From positions 54,689 through 118,688 of the forward strand of contig DLMH01000136.1 of NCBI GenBank assembly GCA_002478115.1: DNA of 64,000 nt, given 5' to 3'. A model generated the notes under the pieces. The model did no database searches. It saw only the letters and a program-made list of their open reading frames with translations, and was not told the DNA's origin. Within the stretch, counting starts at the first letter, position 1. The number at the start of each line of letters is the position of its first letter. This DNA is from Candidatus Acidiferrum typicum (GTDB lineage: Bacteria > Acidobacteriota > Terriglobia > Acidiferrales > UBA7541). Shown piece after piece: positions 1 through 8,262 of the stretch. A program made the position numbers and the translations under genes.

Positions 1-2
1 AT

Positions 3-179
3 CTTGCGGATTGGGATCGTTCCATCCTCCTCATCCCTGCGGGACAATCCGGCCAGCCCGGCAGCGAGCACTACACCGACCAGTTTCATTACTGGCTCGA
101 AGGCAAACCCATTTACGCGCCCTTCAGCAACGCTGCCGAAGCCAAAGCCAAAAAACACACGCTAACCCTGCATCCTTGA
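3..179 (+). CDS. Penicillin acylase family protein, C-terminal end only
   Basis: This is the last 58 codons of a gene that begins before the window. The frame reads LADWDRSILLIPAGQSGQPG and continues SEHYTDQFHYW to a TGA at 177-179. An AGQSG block followed by an H-Y-x-D-Q-x-x-x-W segment near the C-terminus is typical of penicillin/cephalosporin acylases, which are Ntn-hydrolases matured by self-cleavage. The catalytic Ser and signal peptide lie outside the window, so the substrate cannot be judged. The family call rests on the tail motif only. Confidence 0.6.
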   Translation, partial: LADWDRSILLIPAGQSGQPGSEHYTDQFHYWLEGKPIYAPFSNAAEAKAKKHTLTLHP

Positions 180-205
180 CAGGTTTCGGCAAAACTGTAG
201 GTCGA

Positions 206-303
206 TGTCATCCCGAGCGGAGCGAGGGATCTGCTTTTCGCAAGAGACCAGAAAAAACAGGTTCCTCGTCCCGTTCAATAAGCGAACGGGTCTCGGAACG
301 ACA
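206..303. repeat. Palindromic intergenic element (family D, long form)
   Basis: The segment opens with TGTCATCCCGAGCGGAGCGA and closes with CTCGGAACGACA, so its ends are near-inverted repeats. An inner stem pairs CCCGTTC with GAACGGG around AATAAGC. Shorter relatives starting GTCAT(T/C)CCGA and ending GAATCTGCTTTT occur near 15749, 25343 and 26677. It looks like a MITE- or REP-like element in the spacer upstream of mutM. Confidence 0.6.
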
Positions 304-337
304 TTTGCTCGGATTTTTCAGCAACCTCTAATCACAC

Positions 338-1177
338 ATGCCCGAACTTCCCGAAGTCGAAGCCGTAACGCGCAGCTTGCGCCCGCTCGTCCGTGGACGC
401 CGCATTTGTTGCGTGCACATCTTTCATCCCATCGCCACCAAGCCGCAATCCCCCACGCGCCTCGCGAAATTCGCCGAGAGACGCCGCATCCTCGATGCCT
501 CGCGCCATGGCAAATATCTCCTGCTCGTGCTCGACCGCGGCTTGATTGAAATGCATTTCCGCTTCGATGGCCAGCTAATCTGGTTTCGGAGCGCCAGTGA
601 GCTTCTTCGCCGCGCCAATCAATCGCCCGATGGCGTGCATGTGGACGTTGCGCTCGAACTCGACAAGGGCGTGCTCGGATTCGCCGACCAGCGCCATTTT
701 GGGCGTGTGCACCACTGGGAGTCTTTTGAAGCCTGCCCTTCCCTTCGGGCTCTCGGCCTCGATGCCCTTTCGCGCGAATTTACGCCTTCCTTTCTCCACG
801 CGCATCTCTCCGCTTCACGCCGCCCTTTGAAGGAATTTCTTCTCGATCAATCGAAAATCGCCGGAATCGGCAACATCTATTCCGCTGAAGCTCTCTGGCA
901 CGCTCGCCTAGACCCGCGTCGCCCGGCGAATTCCCTTAGCCGCACGGATTCCGCGAAACTCCATAAAGCGATTGTGTCTGTTCTCCGCCGTGCTTTAGAA
1001 TGCTGTCTGGACCCGGCGCCCGACTTTCGTGATCCGCAGTGGTGGTTCCAGGGACTCGAAAAAATCCTGCGCGCCTACCAGCGCGAAGGATTGCCGTGCC
1101 GCCGCTGCGGGCGTGCCATCCGGCGCATCGAACAGGGTGGACGTTCCACGTACTGCTGTTTGCATTGCCAGAAGTAG
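338..1177 (+). CDS. mutM: Formamidopyrimidine-DNA glycosylase (Fpg/MutM)
   Basis: This is a bifunctional base-excision repair enzyme that removes 8-oxoguanine and Fapy lesions and cleaves the abasic site. The N-terminus MPELPEVEAV gives the catalytic proline and glutamate right after Met, and the RHGKY block (Lys59) matches the conserved catalytic-domain lysine. The SKIAGIGNIYSAEALW segment (about 181-196) is the helix-two-turns-helix core. A C-terminal zinc finger has Cys254/257 and Cys274/277 with Arg269 in the lesion-recognition loop. At 279 aa the length is normal and all key residues are present. It heads the xseB-ispA-tlyA-nadK gene run. Confidence 0.96.
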   Translation: MPELPEVEAVTRSLRPLVRGRRICCVHIFHPIATKPQSPTRLAKFAERRRILDASRHGKYLLLVLDRGLIEMHFRFDGQLIWFRSASELLRRANQSPDGVHVDVALELDKGVLGFADQRHFGRVHHWESFEACPSLRALGLDALSREFTPSFLHAHLSASRRPLKEFLLDQSKIAGIGNIYSAEALWHARLDPRRPANSLSRTDSAKLHKAIVSVLRRALECCLDPAPDFRDPQWWFQGLEKILRAYQREGLPCRRCGRAIRRIEQGGRSTYCCLHCQK

Positions 1178-1197
1178 GAGTTCGCTGAGGAAATGCC

Positions 1198-1470
1198 GTG
1201 AATCAAACTGCTCTGAAAAAGCCGGAACCTCCCAAGAAGCCTGATTTTGAGCGCTCCCTGGCGCGCCTCGAAGAAGTCGTGCGCAAACTCGAAAGCCCGC
1301 AGCTTTCTCTCGACGATGCCATGAAGCTGTTTGAGGAAGGCGTGGGCCTTTCCCGCGAATGCCAGAAGCAATTGGAAGAAGCCGAGGCTCGCGTCGAAAT
1401 TCTGTTGAAGAAAGCCGACGGCAAGCTCGCCGCCGAACCCTTCGAACCCGAAGGAGAGAGCAACGCGTAA
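1198..1470 (+). CDS. xseB: Exodeoxyribonuclease VII small subunit
   Basis: This 90-aa protein is the small subunit of exonuclease VII, which with XseA degrades single-stranded DNA. The core FERSLARLEEVVRKLESPQL followed by LDDAMKLFEEGVGLSRECQK is the family signature: two helices with the conserved L-x-x-x-x-x-LFEEG block. The C-terminal tail is acidic. Translation starts at GTG; an ATG five bases upstream runs into a stop at once, and a TGAGGA element sits just before. It lies 20 bp after mutM and 39 bp before ispA, the usual xseB-ispA pairing. The large subunit gene is not in the window. Confidence 0.93.
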   Translation: MNQTALKKPEPPKKPDFERSLARLEEVVRKLESPQLSLDDAMKLFEEGVGLSRECQKQLEEAEARVEILLKKADGKLAAEPFEPEGESNA

Positions 1471-1509
1471 CGATCCCGCAACTCCGCCGACAGGAACTCT
1501 TTCATTCCG

Positions 1510-2391
1510 ATGAAACTTCCCGCCTTTTTTGAAGAAGACCGCATCGCCGTTGACGCCCATCTCGACCGCCTGATGCCCGCGGAAACGCTGCAACCGCCCT
1601 CGATTCATCAGGCCATGCGCTATTCCGTTTTTGCCGGCGGCAAGCGCATCCGTCCAATCCTGTGCCTGGAAACGGCGCGCATCTTTGACGCCGACGTTTT
1701 GCCTGCCTTCTATCCCGGTTGCGCCATCGAGTTTATCCATACCTATTCCCTGATTCACGACGATTTGCCCGCGCTCGATAACGACGATCTGCGCCGCGGT
1801 AAGCCCACCTGCCACAAAAAATTTGGCGAAGCCACCGCGATTCTTGCCGGCGATGCGTTGCTAACGCTGGCCTTTGAAACCATTGCCGCTTCCCCGGCCC
1901 CAGCGGATCGCCGCGTCGCCATCATTACGGAAATCTCCACCGCCGCCGGCACCATCCATGGCATGGTCGGCGGACAGGTTGCCGACCTCGAAGCCGAAGG
2001 CCGGCGCGTTGGCCCCGAAACACTTGAATACATTCACCGCTCAAAAACTGCCGCGCTCATTCGCGCTTCGCTCGCTTCCGGCGCTCTCTCCGCCGGTGCG
2101 CCCCCCGACGATGTGGCGCGCCTGCGCCGCTTCGGCGAAACTATCGGCTGGGCCTTTCAGGTCACCGACGACATCCTCGACGTCGAGGAATCCTCCGCCG
2201 CGCTCGGCAAAACCGCCGGAAAAGATATCGCCCAACAGAAGGCCACCTATCCCGCGGTCTTTGGCCTGCCCCGCTCCCACGAAATCGCTAATGAACTGGC
2301 CAACAAGGCCATCGCGGAATTGCAGCCCTATGGCGAGCGCGCCGAATGCCTCCGCGCCATCGCCGAATTCCTGGTCCTTCGCCGCACCTAA
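1510..2391 (+). CDS. ispA: Polyprenyl (farnesyl/geranylgeranyl) diphosphate synthase
   Basis: This trans-prenyltransferase condenses isopentenyl diphosphate with allylic diphosphates to make FPP or GGPP. The first Asp-rich motif DDLPALD (84-90) has the bacterial DDx4D spacing, and the second, DDILD, lies near residue 219. GGKRIRP near 43-49 and GKPTCHKKFGEATAILAGDAL around 97-117 are also conserved. The length of 293 aa is normal. It sits in the usual xseB-ispA order, but dxs, which often follows, is absent and tlyA comes next after 45 bp. Chain length cannot be fixed with certainty from sequence. Confidence 0.93.
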   Translation: MKLPAFFEEDRIAVDAHLDRLMPAETLQPPSIHQAMRYSVFAGGKRIRPILCLETARIFDADVLPAFYPGCAIEFIHTYSLIHDDLPALDNDDLRRGKPTCHKKFGEATAILAGDALLTLAFETIAASPAPADRRVAIITEISTAAGTIHGMVGGQVADLEAEGRRVGPETLEYIHRSKTAALIRASLASGALSAGAPPDDVARLRRFGETIGWAFQVTDDILDVEESSAALGKTAGKDIAQQKATYPAVFGLPRSHEIANELANKAIAELQPYGERAECLRAIAEFLVLRRT

Positions 2392-2436
2392 GATTTTCAG
2401 TTTCCGGCGGCGCCCCCGCATTCCGAAAGAAACGCA

Positions 2437-3198
2437 ATGCCACCCAAATCCCCACGCAAGCGGCTCGACCTTCTCCTCGTCGAGCGTGGCCTCGCCGAAT
2501 CGCGCCAGAAAGCGCAAGCGATGATCCTGGCGGGCGAGGTCACCGTCGATGCCAAGCGCGCCGAAAAAGCTGGGCAACCTGCCGCGGAGAATGCGCACAT
2601 CGAAGTTCACAGCCGCCTGCAGAAATATGCCAGCCGCGGCGGCTTCAAGCTCGAAGGCGCACTGGAAGATTTTCGCGTCAGCCCGCAGGGGAAAGTCTGT
2701 CTCGACGTGGGTTCCTCCACCGGCGGCTTCACTGATTGCCTCCTGCAGCAAGGCGCGGCACGCGTCTACGCAGTGGACGTCAATACCGATCAACTCGCCT
2801 GGAAATTGCGCGAAGACCCGCGCGTGATTGTCCTCAAGAAGAACGCCCGTGAATTGGCGCCCGGCGATCTTCCCGAACACGCTGACCTCGTCGTCATTGA
2901 TGTTTCTTTCATTTCCGTCACCAAGATTCTTCCCGGAGCCGTCGCCTGCTGCAAGCCCGGCGGCAAGCTGCTCATCCTCATCAAGCCGCAATTTGAACTG
3001 GAGCGCGCCGACATCGGCAAGGGCGGCATCGTGCGCGATGCCAAGCTACATGAAAGGGCCATAGCCAGTGTCCGCCGCGCCGCCGAATCCCTCCGCCTCA
3101 CCGGCCTAGAAGTCTCTCCCAGCCGCCTCCCCGGCGCGGAGGGCAACCAGGAGTATTTCCTTCACGCGGTGAAACCCCCTACGGTAGAATCGCTCTAG
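2437..3198 (+). CDS. tlyA: TlyA family rRNA (cytidine-2'-O)-methyltransferase
   Basis: The protein has an N-terminal S4 RNA-binding domain (about 8-65, starting RLDLLLVERGLAESRQKAQA) and a Rossmann-like FtsJ-type methyltransferase domain. The SAM-binding loop LDVGSSTGGFTDCLL is near residue 90, and LLILIKPQFELER forms the later catalytic region. TlyA enzymes 2'-O-methylate rRNA; the family was historically annotated as hemolysin. The length (253 aa) is normal. The stop is followed after 3 bases by nadK, so the two are probably co-translated. Which rRNA sites are modified cannot be told from sequence. Confidence 0.92.
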   Translation: MPPKSPRKRLDLLLVERGLAESRQKAQAMILAGEVTVDAKRAEKAGQPAAENAHIEVHSRLQKYASRGGFKLEGALEDFRVSPQGKVCLDVGSSTGGFTDCLLQQGAARVYAVDVNTDQLAWKLREDPRVIVLKKNARELAPGDLPEHADLVVIDVSFISVTKILPGAVACCKPGGKLLILIKPQFELERADIGKGGIVRDAKLHERAIASVRRAAESLRLTGLEVSPSRLPGAEGNQEYFLHAVKPPTVESL

Positions 3199-3201
3199 TC
3201 C

Positions 3202-4077
3202 ATGCAGCCTACTTCTCCCTTCAAGACGATCGGCATTATCTCGCGGCCCCGGCGTACCAACTTGGCCGAGGTCATCCCCGGGCTGTTGCGCTGGCTCGAA
3301 GAGCGCGGCGTAACGCCTATCTACGATCCCGAAACCGCCAGTTGCCTGAAGAACGGAGCGCTCGGCACCACACGCCGCAAAATCGCCGAAGAGTCTGACC
3401 TGCTGCTCGTCCTTGGCGGCGACGGCACGCTGCTCGCCGCGGCCCGTGAAGCCGCCGAGCGCGCCGTCCCCGTGCTCCCCATCAACATGGGCAGTCTTGG
3501 CTTTCTCACCAGCTTCACAGTCGACGAGCTTTATCCTGCTCTGGAAAATGTGCTGGCGGGGCACGCTACGATCAATGAACGCGTGCTGCTGCTCGTCGAG
3601 CGCGTAAACGCAGGCCAGATCGTCACGCAACAGCGCGTCTTGAACGATGCCGTCGTTCACAAAGGGACTCTGGCGCGCATGATCGAGCTTGAGCTTTTCA
3701 TCGATGAGGGCTTTGTCTGCCGCTACCGCGCCGACGGCTTGATTGTCGCCACGCCCACGGGCTCCACGGCCTATTCCATGTCCGCCGGCGGACCTATCGT
3801 CCATCCCGCTGTGGAATCCATCCTCATCACGCCCATCTGCCCGCACACGCTCAGCGATCGGCCCGTCGTCGTGCGCGACACTTCAAAGGTTGAGTTGCGT
3901 CTCTCGGAAACCGCGGATTCCGTGTTTCTCACCCTCGACGGCCAGACCGGCGTGCCCATGCAGCGCGGCGATCGTGTGCGCATCACCCGCGCCCCCGAAC
4001 GCCTCAAGCTCATCCAGCCGCCCAACAAAACCTATTTCGAGATTCTTCGCAACAAACTCAAATGGGGCGAAGCCTGA
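3202..4077 (+). CDS. nadK: NAD kinase
   Basis: This enzyme makes NADP from NAD using ATP or polyphosphate. The diagnostic GGDG motif lies at residues 72-75 (LVLGGDGTLLAAAR), and the NAD-site block ATPTGSTAYSMSAGGPIVHP is intact in the C-terminal half. The length (291 aa) is typical. It is the last gene of the mutM-nadK run. Genes that often follow in this cluster, such as recN, are absent; instead the spacer holds hairpin repeats that may end transcription. Confidence 0.95.
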   Translation: MQPTSPFKTIGIISRPRRTNLAEVIPGLLRWLEERGVTPIYDPETASCLKNGALGTTRRKIAEESDLLLVLGGDGTLLAAAREAAERAVPVLPINMGSLGFLTSFTVDELYPALENVLAGHATINERVLLLVERVNAGQIVTQQRVLNDAVVHKGTLARMIELELFIDEGFVCRYRADGLIVATPTGSTAYSMSAGGPIVHPAVESILITPICPHTLSDRPVVVRDTSKVELRLSETADSVFLTLDGQTGVPMQRGDRVRITRAPERLKLIQPPNKTYFEILRNKLKWGEA

Positions 4078-4090
4078 GCGCCACACCAGC

Positions 4091-4230
4091 CTGTGGCACA
4101 GTCACTCCTGACTGTGCTCTTGGGTCTACTCCTGTAGTGGCCGATCTTCAGATCGGTTCCCCTGTAGCGCAGGGCAAGTCCGCGAGCCCTGCGGCATCAT
4201 GGAGTGCGGCGGCTTGCCGCCGCTTTCACG
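4091..4230. repeat. Mosaic of four hairpin repeat modules (A, B, C-like, F)
   Basis: Four palindromic modules are chained in the spacer between nadK and lysA. Module A (4091-4125) has arms GCACAGTCA and TGACTGTGC around CTCC and ends CTCTTGGGT. Module B (4134-4160) is TGTAG plus the palindrome CCGATCTTCAGATCGG. The third (4163-4195) has arms CGCAGGGC and GCCCTGCG. Module F (4201-4230) has GCGGCGG and CCGCCGC arms. Copies of A, B and F recur elsewhere in the window. Two converging genes may use the stems as terminators. Confidence 0.75.
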
Positions 4231-4328
4231 CCATGAGCAGCTCCGCCAGAGTGTCTTTCTCACGAGGCTGTGGCGGCCGCCATTCGGATGAGTTCTTCCT
4301 CTCAACTCAGGCTTCCGAAAAATCCCTT

Positions 4329-5675
4329 CTAAAACAACGCATCCGTCCGCAAAACATCGTCCTGTGTTTCGCGCCGCCGGATCAAGCGCGCGCGCTTCCC
4401 TTCCACCAGGACCTCCGCGGGACGCCCGCGCCCGTTGTAATTCGAGGCTTGTACCATGCCGTACGCGCCGGCAGCCCACAGCGCCACCACATTCCCGGGC
4501 GTGACCTTGCCCAATGGCCAGCCTTGCAGGAAACAGTCGCCCGTCTCGCATACCGGGCCAACTACATCCATTCGTTCTCTCGCGCGGCTCTGTGCTTTCT
4601 TCCCGCTGACCCGCGTGACCGGGTGTGGCGCATCATAAAGCACCGGCCGGATCAGGTCATTCATGGCCGCATCAATCACCACAAACGACTTGCGCGAATT
4701 CCTCTTTGTATAAATCACGCGCGAAAGCAGAATTCCCGCCTGCGCGATAATAGCGCGTCCCGGCTCCAGCAGCAGCTCCACTCCGAGCGGCCGCACCACC
4801 CCTGCAATCATCCGCGCGTAGGCCTTTCGCGATGCGGGCTGTTCCTTCGTGTACCGCACTCCCAGCCCGCCGCCAAAATCCAGGTACTTCAGCGCGATCC
4901 CCTGCTTCCGCAGGTCCAGCAGATAGCCCGCGAGCCGCTCCAGCGCTTGCCGGAATGGCCCTAGCTCCACAATTTGTGACCCGATGTGCGCGCTGATTCC
5001 CTGCCACCGGATATACCTCGCATGGCGATGCGCCAGATACATCGCACGCGCTTCCTGCCAGCTCACTCCGAATTTGTGCTCGTGGAGACCCGTCGAGATG
5101 TGCGGGTGTCCCCCCGCTTTCACATCGGGATTCACGCGGACCGAAACGCCCGGCATAACGCGCTGCCGCGACGCTTCTTCGGCCAGCACTTCCAGTTCCG
5201 CCGACGATTCCACGTTGAACTGCAGGATTCCCGCCGCGCTCTTCCGGCTGCTTTTGTACCGCAGCGCCTCGCGAATTTCCTCGCGCCTTTTTCCAACCCC
5301 CGAAAACACGATGCGCTCGCCGCGCACCCCGATGCGCCCCAGGTGGTCAAGTTCGCCGCCCGAAACAATGTCGAACCCGCTTCCACGTTTCGCCAGCAGC
5401 TTCAGAATCGACAAATTGCCGTTCGCTTTCACCGCGAAGCACAGCAGGTGCGGCAAGCTTCCCAAGCCGCTCTTCAACTCGTCATACGCCTCTTCGATGG
5501 CCCGGCGGCTGTACACGTACGTTGGCGTCCCGAAACGCTCGGCAATCTCCGGCAGTGCCACGCCCTCGCAATACACCTCTTTCGCCTGGCCACGCGCTTT
5601 CCACGCAAAATGCGGCGTGAACCGCGCCGGGTCCACGTACTCCAGATTTTTCCGGGCCTGGCTAGGATTGTTCAT
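4329..5675 (-). CDS. lysA: Diaminopimelate decarboxylase
   Basis: This PLP enzyme carries out the last step of lysine synthesis, meso-DAP to L-lysine plus CO2. It has a fold-III alanine-racemase-like barrel followed by a beta domain. FAVKANGN holds the PLP lysine, HIGSQI and the glycine loop DFGGGLGVRY are conserved, EPGRAI binds phosphate, and GPVCETGD supplies the catalytic cysteine from the partner subunit. The 448 aa length is at the upper end because of an N-terminal lead-in and a basic C-terminal tail. Its ATG overlaps the stop of the upstream phosphatase gene by 4 bp (ATGA), so the two are probably translationally coupled. Confidence 0.93.
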   Translation of the reverse strand: MNNPSQARKNLEYVDPARFTPHFAWKARGQAKEVYCEGVALPEIAERFGTPTYVYSRRAIEEAYDELKSGLGSLPHLLCFAVKANGNLSILKLLAKRGSGFDIVSGGELDHLGRIGVRGERIVFSGVGKRREEIREALRYKSSRKSAAGILQFNVESSAELEVLAEEASRQRVMPGVSVRVNPDVKAGGHPHISTGLHEHKFGVSWQEARAMYLAHRHARYIRWQGISAHIGSQIVELGPFRQALERLAGYLLDLRKQGIALKYLDFGGGLGVRYTKEQPASRKAYARMIAGVVRPLGVELLLEPGRAIIAQAGILLSRVIYTKRNSRKSFVVIDAAMNDLIRPVLYDAPHPVTRVSGKKAQSRARERMDVVGPVCETGDCFLQGWPLGKVTPGNVVALWAAGAYGMVQASNYNGRGRPAEVLVEGKRARLIRRRETQDDVLRTDALF

Positions 5676-7444
5676 TTCACTTTTGCAATCACCAGCGTGC
5701 GGTCGTCAGAAAGCGGCGCGCTCTGCGTGAACCAATCCACTTCCCGCAGGATCTGGTCGGCCATTTCCGCCGCGGTCATTTCGTGATGCTGTTCGATGAA
5801 GCGCAGCAAGCGCGTGGTGCCGAAGAACTGGCCTTCGCCGTTCGTCGTTTCCGCGATGCCGTCCGAGTGAAACACCAGGATGTCGCCGGCCTGCAGCGTC
5901 ACGCTCCACTCGTCGTACTGTGTCTCCTCGAAAATTCCCAGCGGGAAACCCGTCAGGTCGATGCGCTCGCACCGCCCGTCCTTATACAAGAGCGGCTGCG
6001 ACTGTCCCGCGTTCGCCACGCGCAGCTTCTGCCGGCCTTTCTGCCACGTCGCAAAACAGGCCGTCATGAACCGCCCTTCAATCCGCCGCTCGCCCACCAG
6101 ATGATTCATCTGCTGCAGCATTTCCGCGGGCTGCAACTTCTGCGGTGCCAGGCTGCGCATGATGCCGATGGCCACCGCGCCGTATAACGCCGCCGCTGTG
6201 CCCTTCCCGCTCACGTCGCCCAGTGCAAATCCCAATTGCTGCGGCCCGTAGCGCAAGAACTCGTACAAATCGCCGCAGACTTCCCGCGCGGAGAGATACC
6301 GCGCCGCAACATCCAACCCGTAGTCATCCGTTGGCACCGGCCGCAACAGCGCGCCTTGAATGCGCTTCGCCGCCTGCACTTCGCGGTCGAGCCGCGCTTC
6401 GTCTTTCGCCACCTGCTCATACAGCCGCGCGTTTTCCAGCGATACCGCAAGGTTGGATGGCAGGATCGACAGCGTCTGCACGTGGTCGGCGTTGAAATAA
6501 TTCAACTGCGGACTTTCCAGATCGAGCACGCCAATCACTTTGCCCTTGTGCATCATGGGGATGGCCAGCTCCGAGCGCGTTTCCGGATTGATCATCAGGT
6601 AGCGCTCGTCCTTGGTTACGTCGGGCACCAGCACCGGCTCCCGCAGCGTCGCCGCCGCGCCCACAAGTCCTTCGCTCGCCGCCACGCGCATTTTGCCTTG
6701 CACCCGCTGTCCATGCTTCACATCCACTCGGTGCCAGAAAATGTGCTGCTCTTCGTCATACAGCATGATGCTCAATATCTGGTAATCGATGACCCGCTTC
6801 ACCTGTTCCGCCGCGTGCCGCAACAATTCTTCCACATCCAGAATCGAGCTGATCTCCCGGCTCACTTCATTCAGCACCAGCAGCGTTTCCGCTTGCGCGC
6901 GCACCTTCTGAAACAGCCGCGCGTTTTCGATGGCCACCGCCAGGCGGCTCGCCAGCAGCGCCAGGATGCGCTGTTGGTCTTTCGTGAAGTAGTCCAGGTG
7001 TTGGCTCTGGATATCCAGCACGCCCACGCACTTCCCGCGGAACATCAGCGGCACCGCCAGTTCGGAGCGCACGCTGTCTATCGCATTGATGTAACGCGGA
7101 TCCTGCGATACGTCGCTCACCCTCACCGGATGGCCCGTCGCCGCCGCCGTTCCGGTAATGCCCTGCCCGATCGGCACGCGCAAATTCTCCGCCAGCCCCG
7201 GCGGGTAGCCGAGTGCGAACCGGTGCGTCAGGTAGACGCCCTCTTCATCGGCCATCAGCACTCCGAATAGTTCGTAATCAATGTGCCGCTTGATCAGCAC
7301 GGCCGTGTGCGCCAGAACCTCGTCCAGGTCCAGCGATGCATTCACTTCTTCCCCGATTTCCGCAAAAGTCGCCAGCACTTCGGCGGAAGTCTCCGGGCTT
7401 TCTGTTCGTGGAGTTGATTGTAGTTTGGGATCCGTGGCTTCCAT
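5672..7444 (-). CDS. GAF-GAF-PP2C (RsbU-type) serine phosphatase
   Basis: This is a cytoplasmic 590-aa signalling protein. Two GAF domains (about 25-175 and 195-350) precede a linker helix and a SpoIIE/PP2C domain (about 385-590). The phosphatase metal-binding residues are in VCGDLYEF, LGDVSGKG and HSDGIAE. Relatives such as RsbU dephosphorylate anti-anti-sigma proteins in partner-switching pathways. No anti-sigma or STAS partner is encoded nearby, so the target is unknown. The gene overlaps lysA by 4 bp, an unexpected partnership with no obvious functional link. A perfect TATAAT stands 10 bp upstream of the start. Confidence 0.9.
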   Translation of the reverse strand: MEATDPKLQSTPRTESPETSAEVLATFAEIGEEVNASLDLDEVLAHTAVLIKRHIDYELFGVLMADEEGVYLTHRFALGYPPGLAENLRVPIGQGITGTAAATGHPVRVSDVSQDPRYINAIDSVRSELAVPLMFRGKCVGVLDIQSQHLDYFTKDQQRILALLASRLAVAIENARLFQKVRAQAETLLVLNEVSREISSILDVEELLRHAAEQVKRVIDYQILSIMLYDEEQHIFWHRVDVKHGQRVQGKMRVAASEGLVGAAATLREPVLVPDVTKDERYLMINPETRSELAIPMMHKGKVIGVLDLESPQLNYFNADHVQTLSILPSNLAVSLENARLYEQVAKDEARLDREVQAAKRIQGALLRPVPTDDYGLDVAARYLSAREVCGDLYEFLRYGPQQLGFALGDVSGKGTAAALYGAVAIGIMRSLAPQKLQPAEMLQQMNHLVGERRIEGRFMTACFATWQKGRQKLRVANAGQSQPLLYKDGRCERIDLTGFPLGIFEETQYDEWSVTLQAGDILVFHSDGIAETTNGEGQFFGTTRLLRFIEQHHEMTAAEMADQILREVDWFTQSAPLSDDRTLVIAKVK

Positions 7445-7454
7445 ATATCTCTTA

Positions 7455-7460
7455 ATTATA
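7455..7460 (-). promoter_or_regulatory. Possible -10 element of the GAF-PP2C gene
   Basis: On the minus strand the sequence is a perfect TATAAT, ending 10 bases before the ATG at 7444. No good TTGACA lies 16-18 bases upstream. If used, the transcript would be nearly leaderless. Confidence 0.35.
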
Positions 7461-7552
7461 GCAGGCGTTTCTCGCGCCCCTTGGTGGCAGAGCTTTCATG
7501 CTGTGCAATTCGATCGCACGGCCGGACATTGCCGCACAAATGGAAAAGCGTG

Positions 7553-8152
7553 CTACTCGTTCTTTGTTTTTCCGCGCGGCCCCAGTTGCAACACACACAC
7601 ATCCGGCAAATTCCGGTAGCGCTCGTCAAAATCCAGCCCGTAGCCCACCACAAATTCATTCGGGATCGGGAACCCCGTGTAATCCGCTTTCACGTCCGTA
7701 ATGCGGCGCTCCACCTTGTCCAGCAGCACCGCCACGCGCAGGTGCTTCGGTTTCCGCTCTTCAAACAATTTCAACAAATATTTGAGCGTCAGCCCGGTGT
7801 CCAGGATATCCTCCACGATAAGTACCGTGCGCCCTTCAATGCTGACGTCGAGGTCCTTCGTCAACTTCACTTCCCCCGTCGAATCCGTGCCCTTGCCGTA
7901 ACTCGATACCCCCAGAAAATCGAAGGACACCTCGCCGCCCAATTCCCTCGCCAGATCCGCCAGAAAAAAGATCGATCCTTTCAGCACACCGATCAGATGC
8001 AGCGTGTCATTCGGGAAGCCCCGCCGGATTTCCTGCGCCATCTCCGCGACTCGCTTTTGGATATGGGCGTGGGAAATCAGCACGTGCAGCGCTTCGCCGG
8101 GGCGGTGCCCGTCCCGGTCCTTTGCGGCCGTCTTGTTACCGGTTTTGCTCAC
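7553..8152 (-). CDS. hpt: Hypoxanthine phosphoribosyltransferase
   Basis: This purine salvage enzyme converts hypoxanthine or guanine plus PRPP to IMP or GMP. The PRPP-binding loop VLIVEDILDTGLT is intact, with LKGSIFFLADLAREL and SSYGKGTDSTGEV flanking it and the base-binding segment ADYTGFPIPNEFVVGYGLD near the end. It is 199 aa long, somewhat more than the family core, because of a polar N-terminus of about 20 residues. The Met of MSKTGNK is used here, but a later start is possible. It lies upstream of the phosphatase and lysA in the same direction, separated by 108 bp. Confidence 0.94.
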   Translation of the reverse strand: MSKTGNKTAAKDRDGHRPGEALHVLISHAHIQKRVAEMAQEIRRGFPNDTLHLIGVLKGSIFFLADLARELGGEVSFDFLGVSSYGKGTDSTGEVKLTKDLDVSIEGRTVLIVEDILDTGLTLKYLLKLFEERKPKHLRVAVLLDKVERRITDVKADYTGFPIPNEFVVGYGLDFDERYRNLPDVCVLQLGPRGKTKNE

Positions 8153-8262
8153 AGCCCGCTGCTCACCGAAGTTGCCGATCGATATTTCATGAACAGTGAG
8201 TTCCCTTCTCTGAAGTCATTCGCGCTGCTTCAAATTTCCATCAATCGTATGTTTTGCTCACG

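Noticed and set aside
4062..4964. 300-codon frame opposite lysA
   Set aside because: It spans intergenic repeats and the complement of a confident lysA.
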